Source: Zymoseptoria tritici IPO323 (Eukaryota > Ascomycota > Dothideomycetes > Mycosphaerellales > Mycosphaerellaceae). From it: a stretch of 64,000 bases of DNA. The translations under genes and the position numbers were made by a program. Each line of letters opens with the position of its first letter. Position 1 is the first letter of the stretch. The notes beneath the pieces are model-generated. The model saw nothing but the letters and a program-made list of their open reading frames with translations, did no database searches and was not told the DNA's origin. Shown here piece after piece: positions 22,779-34,379 of this stretch. Location: contig NC_018207.1 of the NCBI RefSeq assembly GCF_000219625.1, positions 1,398,625 to 1,462,624 on the forward strand, read 5' to 3'.

Positions 22779-22792
22779 CCCCCCCCCCCCCC
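22779..22792 (+). repeat. Poly-C tract
   Basis: A homopolymer run of about 13-14 cytosines. It stands at the edge of the minus-strand gypsy relic, so it may mark an element end. Length may be affected by sequencing error. Confidence 0.7.
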
Positions 22793-22799
22793 TTTAAGG

Positions 22800-25300
22800 G
22801 CGAGAGGCTCGCGAGTATAGTAAAGGTACGCTAAGCGCGACCCTTAGTATATATACGATATTACGTATCTAGCGGCGACGACGGTAAGGTATCGTAATAG
22901 TAGCGCGCGGCGCTAGTAGTAAGGTAGTACGGCGGTTAGCCGGCGGCGCTAACCGGTTTAATAGCGTAGTAGTAACGCTCGCGGTAGTTCGGTAAGTTAG
23001 TAGGGCGACGTCTATATTACGACGGTAGACGGAAGGCTCTAGTATAGCGGCGTAGATATAGGACTTACGGAAACGACTCGTACGGGAGCTAGAAACGCTA
23101 AATCCGATAAGAAACGTTCGGCTAATAAGAGGCTAGAGAACTCCTTTAGTTTTCTTCGGTAGGCTAGTATCGTTTAGTCGGTTTCTAGTCGTCCGGTCGG
23201 TTTCTAGTCGTTCGGTCGTCTATTACTATTATTAGTCCGACGGCTTAGCCGTATCCGTTATTAAGTATACTATAGGCTAACCTCTATCTATAGTAACTAC
23301 CTAAGAAGTAGGCTCGCGTTGCTCTAATAGTTAACTAGCGTAGGTTTAGCGATGTCTATATACGGCCGAAGCTAACTATAAGAGTAAGGTAAATAAGCGT
23401 ATACTATAGACCTCCGATATAATAAAGTACCGGCGCTTTAGGTTATAGGTTAGTAGCCGATAAGACCTATCCTAAGTAACGAGTCTTATCCGGTTTCTAA
23501 CCTTATAGTAGTCTAAAGGCGACTTAAATAGATAACCTAGGGTAGTTATAATAGAAGTTAGCTACTATAGCGGTAGTATACTTAACGACACTCTTAGCCG
23601 GCTCCTATATAGCCTCTAATCTCGGATATCCTTTCTAGTATACGAGGTATTAAGTACGTAGTAGTAAGCTCTTACTCTTACGTCCTAGTACTTTTCGCGT
23701 ACGTACGTCTAGGACCTCTTCGACTTCGTATTCCTTATACTCTCTATCGCTAGCCGCGACCGCTTCTACCGGTAGCGGTAGCGCCGGTAATTAACTAGGG
23801 AGGGGATCGTCGGCGGCTAGTCGAAGGAGAGCGTTATTAAAGATGTCGTCGATCTTAAGGTTAGGCGGTAACTAGAGGCGGCATACGCTAGGTATAACTT
23901 TAATTACCTTATAAGGGCCTAGTAGCTTATAGTCGAGAGCTATTAAAGGACGTTTAGTTTTAATATTCTTCTAATTTAAGCGTACTATATCGCCGACTTT
24001 ATAGACTAGACCGGTATCGCGGTAGAGGTTAGCGGTATCTAATTGTCGAGACTATACGAGGTATAGCTCCTATTAGAGCTACCCGTAGAGGGTTTTTATA
24101 GTCCGGGCGAAGTCGTACGCGGCTTTAGCGCTTAGGCGCTATCGGTATAGAAGTAAGGGCATATCGAGCTCTATATCGATATCGGTAAATCGTAGGTTAC
24201 GACCGGTATTAGCGAAGAATAGTAAGACTCCGGTAGATTTAGATACGTAGTTGTTTATAGCGAACTCTACGATTAGTAGCTAATTAACCTAGTCGTTCTA
24301 GCGGTAAGAGACAAAGGAGCGGAGGTAGGTTTCTATTATCTTATTCGTGTTTTCTAACTAACTATTAGTCTCTAGATAGTATAATAAGGATAGCTTACGC
24401 GAGACTCCGAGTATCTTATAGAGTCTCGTCTAGAAAGCTAATACGAATTAAGGGCTACGGTCGGAAATTAAGCTAATAGGGAATCTATAGCGTAACTATA
24501 CGTAGCGGAGAAATATACGCGCGTAATAGTCGGCTTCTATCGATAAGATAGGGATTAGATAGCGTTCCTTAGTTATTCGGTCCGTAATAGTTATAATGTT
24601 ACGGTAGGTCGCTAAATCCGCGTAGCTCTTACTCGAAGGGAGGTTAACTACGAAGTCTACGGTAATATCGGTCTATAGTTTAGCTAGTGCCTCTAAGGAG
24701 CGTAGGAGGGATTAGTAAGCGAGATTACTCGGCTTATTATTACGGTAGCTATAATTACGTAGATACCGACTAATTAACCTAGCTATACGAGGCTAGAAGA
24801 AATAGCGGTTAATTAGCTTAAACGTCTTTATTTACCCTAGGTAGCTAGCGGCTAGTATATCGTAGTATAAGCGTAGTATCGATAAACGAAGGCTAGACTT
24901 ATTATTGTTACTATCGCCGGGCACGTATAGACTCTAGGATCTATAGTAGTTACGAACGTATAATATACCGTTCTTAGCGCGTATATCTTCCGCGTAGTAT
25001 TTAATCTTAGCTAATAAGGGGATGTCGGTAGATCCTTACGCGAGTTAAGAAATAGCGGCGCGCGCTTCTACGCTAGCTTAACTCCGGTAAGTAGCTTAAA
25101 TAGCTTAAACTAAAGCTAGTAAGGACTCTAGTACGTAGACGAGGAGGCTAGAGGTATTTAGCTAGCGTCCTACGAGGTACTTTAGTTAAAGGATTATTTA
25201 ATACTAATGCCGTAATCGAGGATCGTATTAGAAGTACCTTAAGAGGGAATATAGGCTTATACCGAAAACAAATAGTTATAGAATATAACGAGTCGATTTA
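22800..25300 (-). pseudogene. Ty3/gypsy chromovirus pol relic (integrase and chromodomain)
   Basis: On the minus strand the integrase core can be followed through stops near 24350-24130, including a segment like SYRQNDQVNQLLIVEFAINN followed by SKSTGVLLFFANTGRN, the usual gypsy integrase end. Downstream, around 23740-23560, lies a chromodomain with EYEVEEVLDVRTRKVLG and YLVY-KGYPRLEAI-EP. Trp codons are mutated to TAG. The 5' part of pol (RT/RNase H) is not clearly present to the right of 25300. It is a dead, truncated element. Confidence 0.7.
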
Positions 25301-25790
25301 ATAAGGAAGGGAATAGACGAGGGCGTCCCCCGAGGCTATATACCTACCCTTCGTATTACTAAATGCGTCCCTCCGCCTAGACTAGGCACCGGTCGTAGTC
25401 TAACGTCCGCTCGGGGGCCGTCGTACGCCCGTAAGGTTCGTCCCTCTATAGGATGTCCTAGTCTAGGCTAGATAAGATAGTACCGGTAATCTATAGTACT
25501 AGGATAGTCTAGGTTAGGATAGGTAGGAGGCGTTATCGTAAGGGTGTCCTTATATTACCCCCCTCCCCTCTCTATAACTAACCTTAGTTACGGTAGAAAA
25601 TTTATAAGCTATTAGCTACTAGATGTCCTAATCTAGAAGGATTTACGGGTCTATAACGTCGCTATATTAATTTAATTCTTCTTCTAAACTTTCTCTTTTC
25701 TTTACTAACTACTAAAAGTAAGTAATCTAGGGTAGTACTAGTATAGTCTAGTTTAGGTCTAGTAAGGCTAATATTAGCGTAGACATACTA
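25301..25790. other. RIP-mutated spacer
   Basis: Between a minus-strand gypsy relic and a plus-strand ORF relic. It contains C-rich stretches (25325-25460, 25555-25570) but no coding relic that I can recognise. Confidence 0.35.
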
Positions 25791-26692
25791 TGTCTTCCGC
25801 CGCCGCGGCCCTTATACGTAACGATTACGCTAGAAAGGTCCGTAACGGGACTTTTAACTATAATCCGTACTTTAATTATATTAAAGACGTTAAGTAGAAT
25901 AAAGACTTAACTAAACTATACTAGTTAGCGTTAGAGAAGCCTATTAAGGGCATTACTACTAAATGCGCCGGCTATCTAGACGATAGAAACGCCGATTACT
26001 TCTAGGTAGGATATTTCTAGACTGTTCTAGAGTCTTTTAGATCTAGGCTAACCCTAAATAGCTCCCTCCGGCCCGTAAGGACGAGTAGGACACTATTAAT
26101 ACCTAGATTTAAGTAGAGTACGCTAATCCGGTAGCGAACGCGGATAATAAGAAGAAGTTAAGGAGTAAGGTGCTCCTATTTACTAGTTCGATTAAGTTAT
26201 ATATACCGTTCTAGCTTATTTTAGACTAGTATACTAATAGTTAGCGCCTTAGGGAGCTTAGAAATAGCGTTCGCGGCCCGGAGGGTCTTACTTTATACTA
26301 GGGTACCCGCGAGTAGGATACGACGGGTTAAAAGGTTAAGAAGCGGGATAGGTCGGCCGCTACTTTTATAGAGAAGGCCGTAAGTATACCGTTCTAGCGC
26401 ATTTTAGACTATACTAACGCTAGGATGTAGGAGTAGGCTACTACCGGGACCCCGAGGTCTAAGAGAAGCCGCCTAATTAATCTAAAGGGCGCTATTACGG
26501 TCTAGTCGTTAATAGACAAGCTTAATAAGTATAAGACTACCTTATATCGTAATAGTAAGGCCCTAGAGAGGTTTAATACGTACGCTAGGGGTACGGGAAA
26601 GACTAATAGGGAGGCGTTAAAGGCTTTAGTACGTACTACAGCCGCTTAGGAGCGTAGAGAGGACGCTTCGGACGAGGATAGCGATAATTAAG
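25791..26692 (+). pseudogene. RIP-killed ORF of unknown family (~300 codons)
   Basis: From the ATG at 25791 the frame reads MSSAAAALIRNDYARKVRNG and continues, with in-frame TAGs where Gln or Trp is likely. The 3' part (26520-26692) reads in one frame as LNKYKTTLYRNSKALERFN, then KTNREALKALVRTTAA, and ends with an acidic ERREDASDEDSDN tail before TAA. The middle needs frame changes. It looks like a DNA-binding or gag-like protein, but I do not recognise it. Confidence 0.45.
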
Positions 26693-27366
26693 CCGGTTTA
26701 GTCTAGTTAGCTCTAGTAGTATATAGGGTATAATAGATAACGCTATTACGTAGAGTAATAGGGCCCTTTTAAGTTATAATAGCGTAGAATAGCTTAACGT
26801 AGGCTAGAATAGTCTAGAATAGAAAACCTTAACGCCTAAATAAAATCCCTAGAATTATTAAAAATGTTAAAGTCTAATATTATAAAGGAAAAAAAAAAGG
26901 ATTAAAAATTAACTAAGGGGGTTAGCGTTTTTTCTAGAATTTACCGCGCGTAGTTAGTCCTTTCTAGCCTATTCTACGCCGGTAGGCCCGCATTACTACC
27001 GGGCTAATATTAACTACTACTTCCTAGGAGTTCTCGGACTAGTCGTAATCTTTCTACTTAATAAGGTACTCCCGATTATTTAGTTCGTCTATACGTTCGG
27101 CTAGAATAGCCTCGACTTCGTATTCGTTGTCCTCTCCTACGTCGTATCGTATTATCCTATCCTATTTACGACTAAACTAGTCCGGGATAGATAGTTCTAG
27201 TAGAGAAATATAGAAGGTTAGGTAGATCTTTAGTAAGTCTAGTAGATCGAGCGTATATACGACGCGGTTAATAATCGCTTTTACCTTATAAGGTCTAATA
27301 TATTTATAATCGAGCTTCGCCGAAGGTCTTAATAACCTAATGTTACGTATATTAAGGTAGACTTCG

Positions 27367-27377
27367 TCTCCGACCTT
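27367..27377 (+). repeat. Target-site duplication, left copy
   Basis: TCTCCGACCTT, identical to 28205-28215; both copies derive from the interrupted gypsy integrase. Confidence 0.85.
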
Positions 27378-28204
27378 GTTTGTTTGTTTGTTTGTTTGTT
27401 CCATTTACGTCCTTTCGGAGTCCAAGACTATGTAGGACGGCCTTGCGCGTAAGGCAGTAGATCTATTTACAATCAAATTCTTTCGGTATTCTTTAACCTT
27501 AGGGGAAAACCCCGTGCCTAAGGTAGAATCTGCAAAGCAGAATCTACCGAAGGACTTTAAAAGCAGCGCAAAACAAAGGAAATCCAACGAGTGTCGTACA
27601 GCCGGGGCTGCAGAATTTTCGTACCAAGCTTTTTGCAGAATTTTCAGCGGATCCTTCCGCTTCGTACGCACGCTGCGAATTCGAAAGAGAGAGGAAATGC
27701 ATTGCAGTGCAGAAAGCAGTGCAGGAGCGACGCAGATGCGGATGCGCAAGCAGCTATCTAACTCGCTGTCTTCTCTTGTCCTTAATATGCCTTTGTGGTA
27801 TCGTAGTAGTAGTTCTATCTACGACAACGTAGGTTAATCGCAGAGTTGTGGATTCCACCGAGTTCCAGCTCTTTAAAGTGCATGTATGCTTCCTTTCGAG
27901 GGCGACGACGTCTCTAGGGACATGCGATTTCGGTTCGGATTTCGAGGAGATGCGCGTATAGAATAGAGTGGACTGCCTCTTCTTCTTCTTCTTCTTCTCG
28001 TTCGTAGCGTAGAGAGCTGTTCGTTCGAATCGTACTGTCGTTCTATAGCTTGTATCTTCGAGGGGAGGCGTGCCTCTAGGTCGGTTATTGTTGTAAGGGA
28101 AGAGGGATCGACGGCCTCTCCAATCCTCCGGAGGAAACTTGGCTCTGCGATAGTATCGCAGGTTCGTAGCCGGCACCGCGTACAGGTGTTCCTCGTCGCC
28201 GGCC
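27378..28204 (-). mobile_element. Un-RIPed 827-bp retroinsert with 11-bp TSD and CAAA tail
   Basis: The insert is bounded by the direct repeat TCTCCGACCTT (27367-27377 and 28205-28215). On the minus strand it ends in about five ACAA/CAAA units directly before the duplication, as expected for a non-LTR retroelement (5'-truncated LINE or SINE-like). CA and TG are common inside, unlike the flanking DNA, so it arrived after most RIP or escaped it. An open frame on the minus strand (28176-27754) has a lysine run from a CTT repeat but no recognised domain. A near-perfect hairpin (GGTAGAATCTGC / GCAGAATCTACC) lies at about 27519-27546. Confidence 0.75.
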
Positions 28205-28215
28205 TCTCCGACCTT
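28205..28215 (+). repeat. Target-site duplication, right copy
   Basis: TCTCCGACCTT, identical to 27367-27377. Confidence 0.85.
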
Positions 28216-29124
28216 AAAGGAGATATCCTTCCTATACTCGTTCGCCTACTTAGCTATTTACTTCTTTCTTTTAGCTAGTCTAACCCGTAGTTTCTTCTAG
28301 TTAGAGATAACGCGGTCCGTAAGTTGTACGGCGAATAGGGCTTCTCGTCTATCCTAGCGTAGTCTAGGCTAGTAGTACCGCCGAGGGTCCTATATCGTAT
28401 ACGCCTAGAATAGCGTAACCCCTATTACGGAGTATACGCTATTATTATACGAGAATTCCGTAGTAGAAAGTAGGGAGGCCTAGTTGTCCTATTTATAGTT
28501 ATAGTATATACGAAGATACTACTCTAGCGTCTAGTTTTAGCGCTCTATTTGCCCGTCTATTTAAGGGTAGAACGCTATACTTAGTTTTCGGCGTATACTA
28601 AGGTAGAAATAGAACGTACTCTAGAATTTTAAGGTTAGGATAGGCCCTCGATCCGACGTAATCGTAGCTAGTACGCTATAGAGTCGTACGACTTCCCTTA
28701 TAAACACCTCTACGAGCTCTACTACAGTAATCGTCTTCTTATATAGCGTATAATAGACTATTTTAGTATATCTGTCTACGATTACTAGGATTAAGTCGTA
28801 AGCCTAGCCTAGAAGTATACTAGGTAGTAGGTCCGTTATAAAGTCTAGCGTTATATCCTCCTATAGTATAAGCGATAGTAGCTCTACGTATAGCAATCTA
28901 TAAGATTTATACCGCCGTAGCTTTAACCTACTATACGCTTAGTACGTTCGTATATAGTCCTTAACGTATTTCCTTATTTTAGGCTAGTAGAAACTCCTTT
29001 ATAGAAGTTCGAGCGTTCGAGAGAAGCCGAAGTACCCTACTATAGGGTCGTCGTAGTATTCCTAAAGTAGTTAGAGTCTTATACTTCCTTTAGGTACGTA
29101 GGCCTTACCGTCTATATACGCGAC

Positions 29125-29155
29125 TAGGGTTAGGGTTTAGGGTTAGGGTTAGGGG
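29125..29155 (+). repeat. Interstitial telomeric repeat 1
   Basis: About five TTAGGG units, one being the variant TTTAGGG, ending in GGGG. The G-rich strand points to the chromosome end. It joins a broken gypsy relic (left) to the 3' end of LINE copy A (right). Confidence 0.95.
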
Positions 29156-30069
29156 TTCATTGTACTTGTTTATATAGGCTAGTCTACCTTTGCACCTGAT
29201 CTGAACTGAAGCCCTATCTAAGCCCTTGCTACTAGCTCTTTTGGCCGTCTTTAGAGGGGAGGAAACAGACCTACGCTCCTACGTAAAGCGCCTCGCGATG
29301 CACGGCACCGCAGCTACTCCTAGCCTAACTACGTTTTACGGTATCCTTTTAACTATCTCCCGAGTTGACCAAACCGCTAAAAAGAGAGACTACCGATAGG
29401 CTAGTCCGCATCCTAACGCACAATATCGCTCCGGCAATCGCTTACCGTCTATCGTACCTTAGGTTTCCAAACCTCCTAGGTAACGGACAAGGTGTGCGTC
29501 TCCTCATCCGCCCGAAACTATAACCCCGTCTCGTTAAAGGGGAACATCCCGCTTTAAGACCGTCCGGTAGAGCTCTGTCCTCCTTCTATCCGGCGTATCT
29601 ACTATTAGAGACATTCGATTCCGATCGAGCCGCTTGTATACTAGTCTACAAGTGCTTCCCGAACGGTTTAGGGAGAGCCGTCTTCCCTTTAGCCGGAATT
29701 CCTCCTCTAGCGATCGTCGTCGTCTACTCCTCTCCCCTACTACGCCGTCGCCTTCGCATTCCTCTAAGCCTCCTACTGCTCTACAGAGGTACTAGTTTTC
29801 TTCCTCCCGCTCCCCGGCTTTAAGAGGAAGCAGCCGCAGATCTAGGGTACACGCCTTATATCCACCGCTAGGCCTTCTAGATAGAGTTAATCGTCTGGTG
29901 CGGAGCTAGTCCGGGCCTCGCTAGTCGCCTACGTCTCCTACGTTACAGCGCAGCCTTTTAACGTCCTACCAATCGGACGCCTACTTTTATCTCGAGGGAA
30001 GAGACTCCTTTTCGATAGGGTAAACGCCTAATTTACCCTCGAGGGATGATCTCCGCTTTTACGTCCTAG

Positions 30070-30240
30070 GTCGACGGAGCTACTTTACGTCCTACTTATC
30101 GGACGGAGCTACTTTACGTCCTACTTATCGGACGGAGCCACTTTACGTCCTACTTATCGGACGGAGCTACTTTACGTCCTACTTATTAGACAGAGCCACT
30201 TTATGTCCTACTTATCGGACGGAGCCTTTTAACATCCTAC
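30070..30240 (-). repeat. 29-bp tandem repeat at the LINE 3' end (copy A)
   Basis: Six units of GGACGGAGC-TACTTTACGTCC-TACTTATC directly after the ORF2 stop. Copy B has eight units, so the array has changed size between copies. Confidence 0.8.
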
Positions 30241-33200
30241 TCAGGACAGTGTGCACTAGGTCTGTGCCGCCGCTTCCTCCGCTTCCTCCTTCATAGCTTC
30301 CTCCTTCGTAATCTTCATCGAGATTCGCTCGAGGATCTCGTTAGCTCGCTCCTAGCATCCTATATTTAGAAGGAAGTCTACCTCGGTAAACTTCGTGTTC
30401 GTAGTGCCTATTTTCTTATGCATCTTCTGCTTCGCCTATTGTTCCTTCCTCGAGAGCTAGCTCGTCCTGTTTTCCTAGTAGCAAGTCTCGTATCCTCGGA
30501 TAAATTTGCTTGTATAGACGTAGAAACTATAGGTATAGAAGGTTCTACGCCGATACTAGAGGAAGCGCTTCTAGAAGGACCGCAGCGCCTTTAAAAAGTA
30601 ATCGGCTCCTCGTAAGTCCTGCTTTAGGCAGCTTTCTTCTGGTATAATCTAAGTTAGGCTCTACTTCTTAGCCTCTTTAGCTATATCTTCCTCTCTCTCC
30701 TAGCGTAGGAACCGCTAGACAGAACGGCGGTCTTTGCTAAGGCTTCGGTCGCGAGGCTAGGACTCGGGTGTCTTGCGGTACTTCTCGTAGAGCTTGTCCT
30801 CTATTAAGCGCCGGAAGAACGCTTTGGGTTTCTAGATTAGTAATCCTAACTTCCGTAGCGGACTTTCTTCCAGAGCGTGCTTCTTTACGACCTAAAAGCT
30901 AGTTTTTAGTACCTTAAATCGCGAGGGTAGGGCAGAGATTCCTAGGAGATTGCGAGTAAAGTAAGGGTTAGAAGTATAACCCGAGATCTACTTCGTTAGC
31001 TTCGCAACGTCCTTAGTTGTCTCGTCCTAGAACTTAAGAGAGTCCTTAGCAAATGCCGCGAGGAGAGGCGCGCTATACTCGAACATTGGTGCGAGATACT
31101 ACTAATAGACTTGTAGGCGATGCGCGAAGCCCCAACTATCCGCGTCGAGGGTTAGGAAGTCGCTTCGTTTCCCGGCCTGTTCGAGCCGGCTCTTAAGGTG
31201 CCTCCTTAAGTTAATCCCTCGCGCCGTTACAGGAAATCCGAGGTAGGTATATACCTCTCTCCTCGGTACCTCTGTACTAAAGAGGTAGATCGCCTCCTAC
31301 AAAGACGCCAGTGCTAGATAGGCGCATTTTTTAATGTTTAGGGCGATGCGGTTAGCAGAGGACTAGCGCTCGAGGATCTGGATTAGTACACGCACCTCGT
31401 CTAAGTCGCTAGCGAGGAGAATACTATTATTAGCAAAGAACAGCGCGCAAGGAATTAGCGGCGCCGTAGGCATTACGTCGGAAGAGCCAGCTAGGGCGAG
31501 TATCCTAGGTCGATTTAAGTCCTCGAGCAAGCTATCGATAAAGATGTTAAACAGATAGGGCAAGAGGGGTAAGCCCTATAGAACTCCCCTCGTCCGCGGA
31601 AACTACCGAGAAGCCGTATAATCCAAAATAATAAAGGACCAGACGTCGAAAAAGTAGAGGCTCGTAATCAGAGCTAGCATGTTCTCCGGACATCTCCGCT
31701 AGCGTAGAACGTCCGCGAGCAGTACATAATCTACGACGTTAAAGGCGGCTTAAAAATCGAGGAACACAGTATGTGTAATCCAGCTCGATTCGAGGAGGGC
31801 GTGGACGACCGCGGCGTTCGTTATAGTAGAGTAGTAACTTCGAAATCCCGCCTAGTTAGGATGCATCCTTGCCTATATCCTACTATTAAAGCGCTAGAGG
31901 AGTAGGCGCTCGAAGACCTTTCGAAACATCGTTACTAGCAAGATCGGACGAACATTATTAGCGTCCTTCGCCGGCATCGTACTATCCTCCTGTCGGGTCT
32001 TATCCTTAACGACCAGATAGACGACAGTTTCGTTCTAGCTCCGCGGCGTCTTACTATTCCAGAGATAGGAATTGTAGAGGGCGGCTAGGATCCAGAGGAA
32101 GCTTGTCGTCGCGAAGGTTTTTATTAGACGGATGTGTACCCTATCGTTTCCGCAGGCCTTCGTAGCATCCTAGTAGGTAAGCTCCTGCATTATCTCGTCG
32201 ATCGAGAAGGAGAGCAAGGCAGATCGATCGTCGATAGGAAACATCTCCTATACTAGGAGGGTCGCCGTCGAGACGAATCGACTAGCAAATCCCTCTGTTA
32301 CCTCGTCGATTACTATTATCCCTCTCGCCTTCCCTGCCGGGGTTGGTACTAGCAGTGTATTCTCGTTCGCGTGGCGCTACGCTCTCTTATAGAGACGGAC
32401 TGTCTCGAGCGTCCTGCTATTAGCGTCCGGATTCGGCTTCGCTATTGCCTTAAGATGCTAGTCCTTCTTCTTCTTGCTATAGCGGCGTAGCCGCTTTAGC
32501 TTACGAGTAGCGTTGTTATTATCTTCGGCTCGCTTTCGCTTCGGGTCTATTATCGCCTTTCGAGGCCTGTCGTTCTTCTCTCTACCTCTATTCTTCTTCT
32601 CTCCGCCTCTATCCTTCTTCTCTCCGTCTCTATTCTTCTTTTCTCCGCCTCCGTTACTTATATCCTCTACCTTTCGTCTACCTAGAGGACGATTTCGACA
32701 ACGCGTAGAGGCGAGTCCTAGTACGGCTTCGCTTACCTACTAGCAGAGCAATACAATTTCCGCATTCCGCTTATCTATATCGGCGCTTATATGGTATAGA
32801 TGCCGTCGATGCCGCGCCCTTCTCTCCTAGCTATAGCAGAGCGCCTACGCTGTATCGTCGTCGTTTAGCCGGCTTATTGCATAGCGTCGAAGTTAATACA
32901 GTACAGCTAATCTACCCGGAGTACCTGTAGTCGGGTCTAGCTAGAGGTAGAGCTAGTAGATATAGTTAGTATTTATCTTCTCCGTCGGTCGCGGTAGAGC
33001 TAGCGTCGTATGCGGTAGCGTCTAGCGGACAAAGTAGTAGTTAGTCGTTAGTTGTTTCTTGCATATAGCGTCCGCAATCGTAATCGGCTCCTAGATCGGT
33101 ATTAGATAGGTTATTGCGGAGTCCTCGATCTATCGCGAGACGACCTTCCGTCTTAGAAGTAGCGACGCCTTCCCGCTCTAGAGAGACATCTTACTAAAGT

Positions 33201-33650
33201 GGACGTTAATATCTCCGAGAACGACATCCGAGCTGGCAACCGCCTCGAGCGTAGACCGGACCTTATCCGGCTTCCGCTTGGGGGGAAAGTAGACTCCGCT
33301 AATCGTTCCCTAGTCCGTCGGTAGGGTTATAGCGTCCGTCCTAATAATCTGCGCCTCGCCGGTGAGCTAACTTCGCGCGCGTACCGTCCCTATTACTAGA
33401 ATCCTATAGCCTAAGCAACCCTTTCTCGGCACTATATTAGGCTTTACTATGGTCGCAATTACGTAGTAATCCGCTCGGCGCTTCTTATGCTCGACGAACT
33501 AGGTCTCGACAATAAAGAGGTAGTCGAGGACGTCGTCGTTAATTAGCGCCGCTAGGATCGGCTACCTATTATCCCCTAAGCCCTAGATGTTAATATATCT
33601 AATCCTAGTATTCCTCCTAGTCTCGCGACCTGCGAGAGGACTCGCCTCCC
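30241..33650 (-). pseudogene. LINE ORF2 relic: endonuclease and reverse transcriptase (copy A)
   Basis: Equivalent to copy B 55413-58790. The reverse transcriptase palm is visible around 31563-31363 (MPYLFNIFIDSLLEDLNRP, then ALFFANNSILLASDLDEV). The catalytic Asp-Asp pair is changed to Asn-Asn, a G-to-A change expected from RIP. The AP-endonuclease part lies around 33600-32980. Many TAG codons interrupt the frame. Confidence 0.75.
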
Positions 33651-34379
33651 CTAGATGCCTCTCGACTCTCTCTCTTAGAGGATGCTCCTCGAGTCTCTCT
33701 CTTCGAGCTTAGGCTATCCTCCCGTCCCGCCGGCTCCTCTTCTAGCCCCTGCTATATTAGCTTAGCTTTAAACTCGTCGAAGACGCTAGCACTCTTCGCC
33801 TTCTGCCGCACTACTTGCCTTTTAAATTTGTTATTAGCTTCTTAATAGCGATCGACGAACTCGCGGACCTAATCCGTAGACGATCTCCTAGGAAGGTTTA
33901 CAGAGCGGGGTTAGAGTAGTTTCCGCTTACGGTCCGCTAAAGGAGAGGTTAGTTTCGTTCGTAGCTTCGGCTCTGCGGAGAGAATCTAGAAGGTCTTCGC
34001 TTTCGGGGAGGGCGTTACCGGTTCGGTACGCGCAGCTAGGTCCGCGATCTATAGCCTCTACCGTCCTAACAAAGAGAACAGAAAGGGAGTAAGCTCCTTC
34101 GCCTTTGCGGGAGAAGGCGTATCCGGAGAGGGCATAAGGGGAGGAGGGACGGATGCTATAGAAAAGGGCGAGAGAAGGTCGTAGTCCTTACTAGGAAAGA
34201 GGTTGTAGGGTCGCACCTTAGGAGGAACACTCTTCCCTCCGCGCTTCTCCTCGACGGAATAGTGCGGAAGACTCTTCCTCTGCTGTTTCTCCTTAATCGA
34301 CTCTGCTCGCGCATTGTTCCGGCTAGGTAGTAGGGCTCTGTTCGTAGCGGGTCTCGATTCCTTCTAGTGCTTGCTCGCG

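Larger units (their letters stand above)
20057..29124. repeat. RIP-mutated heterochromatic block
   Basis: Composition changes abruptly near 20057. CA and TG nearly disappear and TA becomes very common; for example, 20101-20160 and 21841-21900 contain no CA or TG at all. CG, CC and CT remain, so GC content does not fall to zero. This is the mark of C-to-T change at CpA by repeat-induced point mutation. The transposon relics inside are full of TAG and TAA codons where Trp and Gln are expected. One un-RIPed insertion (27378-28204) interrupts it. Confidence 0.85.
26940..29124 (-). pseudogene. Ty3/gypsy chromovirus integrase relic, split and truncated
   Basis: Minus strand. Integrase HHCC and DDE core run about 29080-28400: FGFSRTLELL, DITLDFITDLLPSILLG, LILVIVDRYTKIVYYTLYKK, TSDRGPILTLKF. 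The C-terminal domain (VGDEVYLNIRNIRLLRPS, 27370-27200) and a chromodomain (EYEVEAILAERIDELNNREY, about 27130-27070) follow. An 827-bp insertion (27378-28204) interrupts it; removing the insert and one copy of the 11-bp duplication restores a continuous reading across DISFKVGDEVYLN. The element is truncated on its 5' side exactly where an interstitial telomeric tract starts (29125). Confidence 0.8.

Noticed and set aside
28140..28190. tRNA-derived SINE head at the right end of the 827-bp insert
   Set aside because: GGTTCGTAGCC resembles a B box, but it lies on the opposite strand to the CAAA tail and no A box or cloverleaf was found.
20057..29124. Horizontal transfer or AT-rich foreign island
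   Set aside because: The bias is specific to CpA-to-TpA and the relics are ordinary fungal gypsy elements, so RIP explains the composition.
32513..32743. Plus-strand Ser/Phe-rich open frames in the LINE (also at 57725-58255)
   Set aside because: Antisense to a Lys/Glu-rich part of ORF2; low-complexity shadows only.
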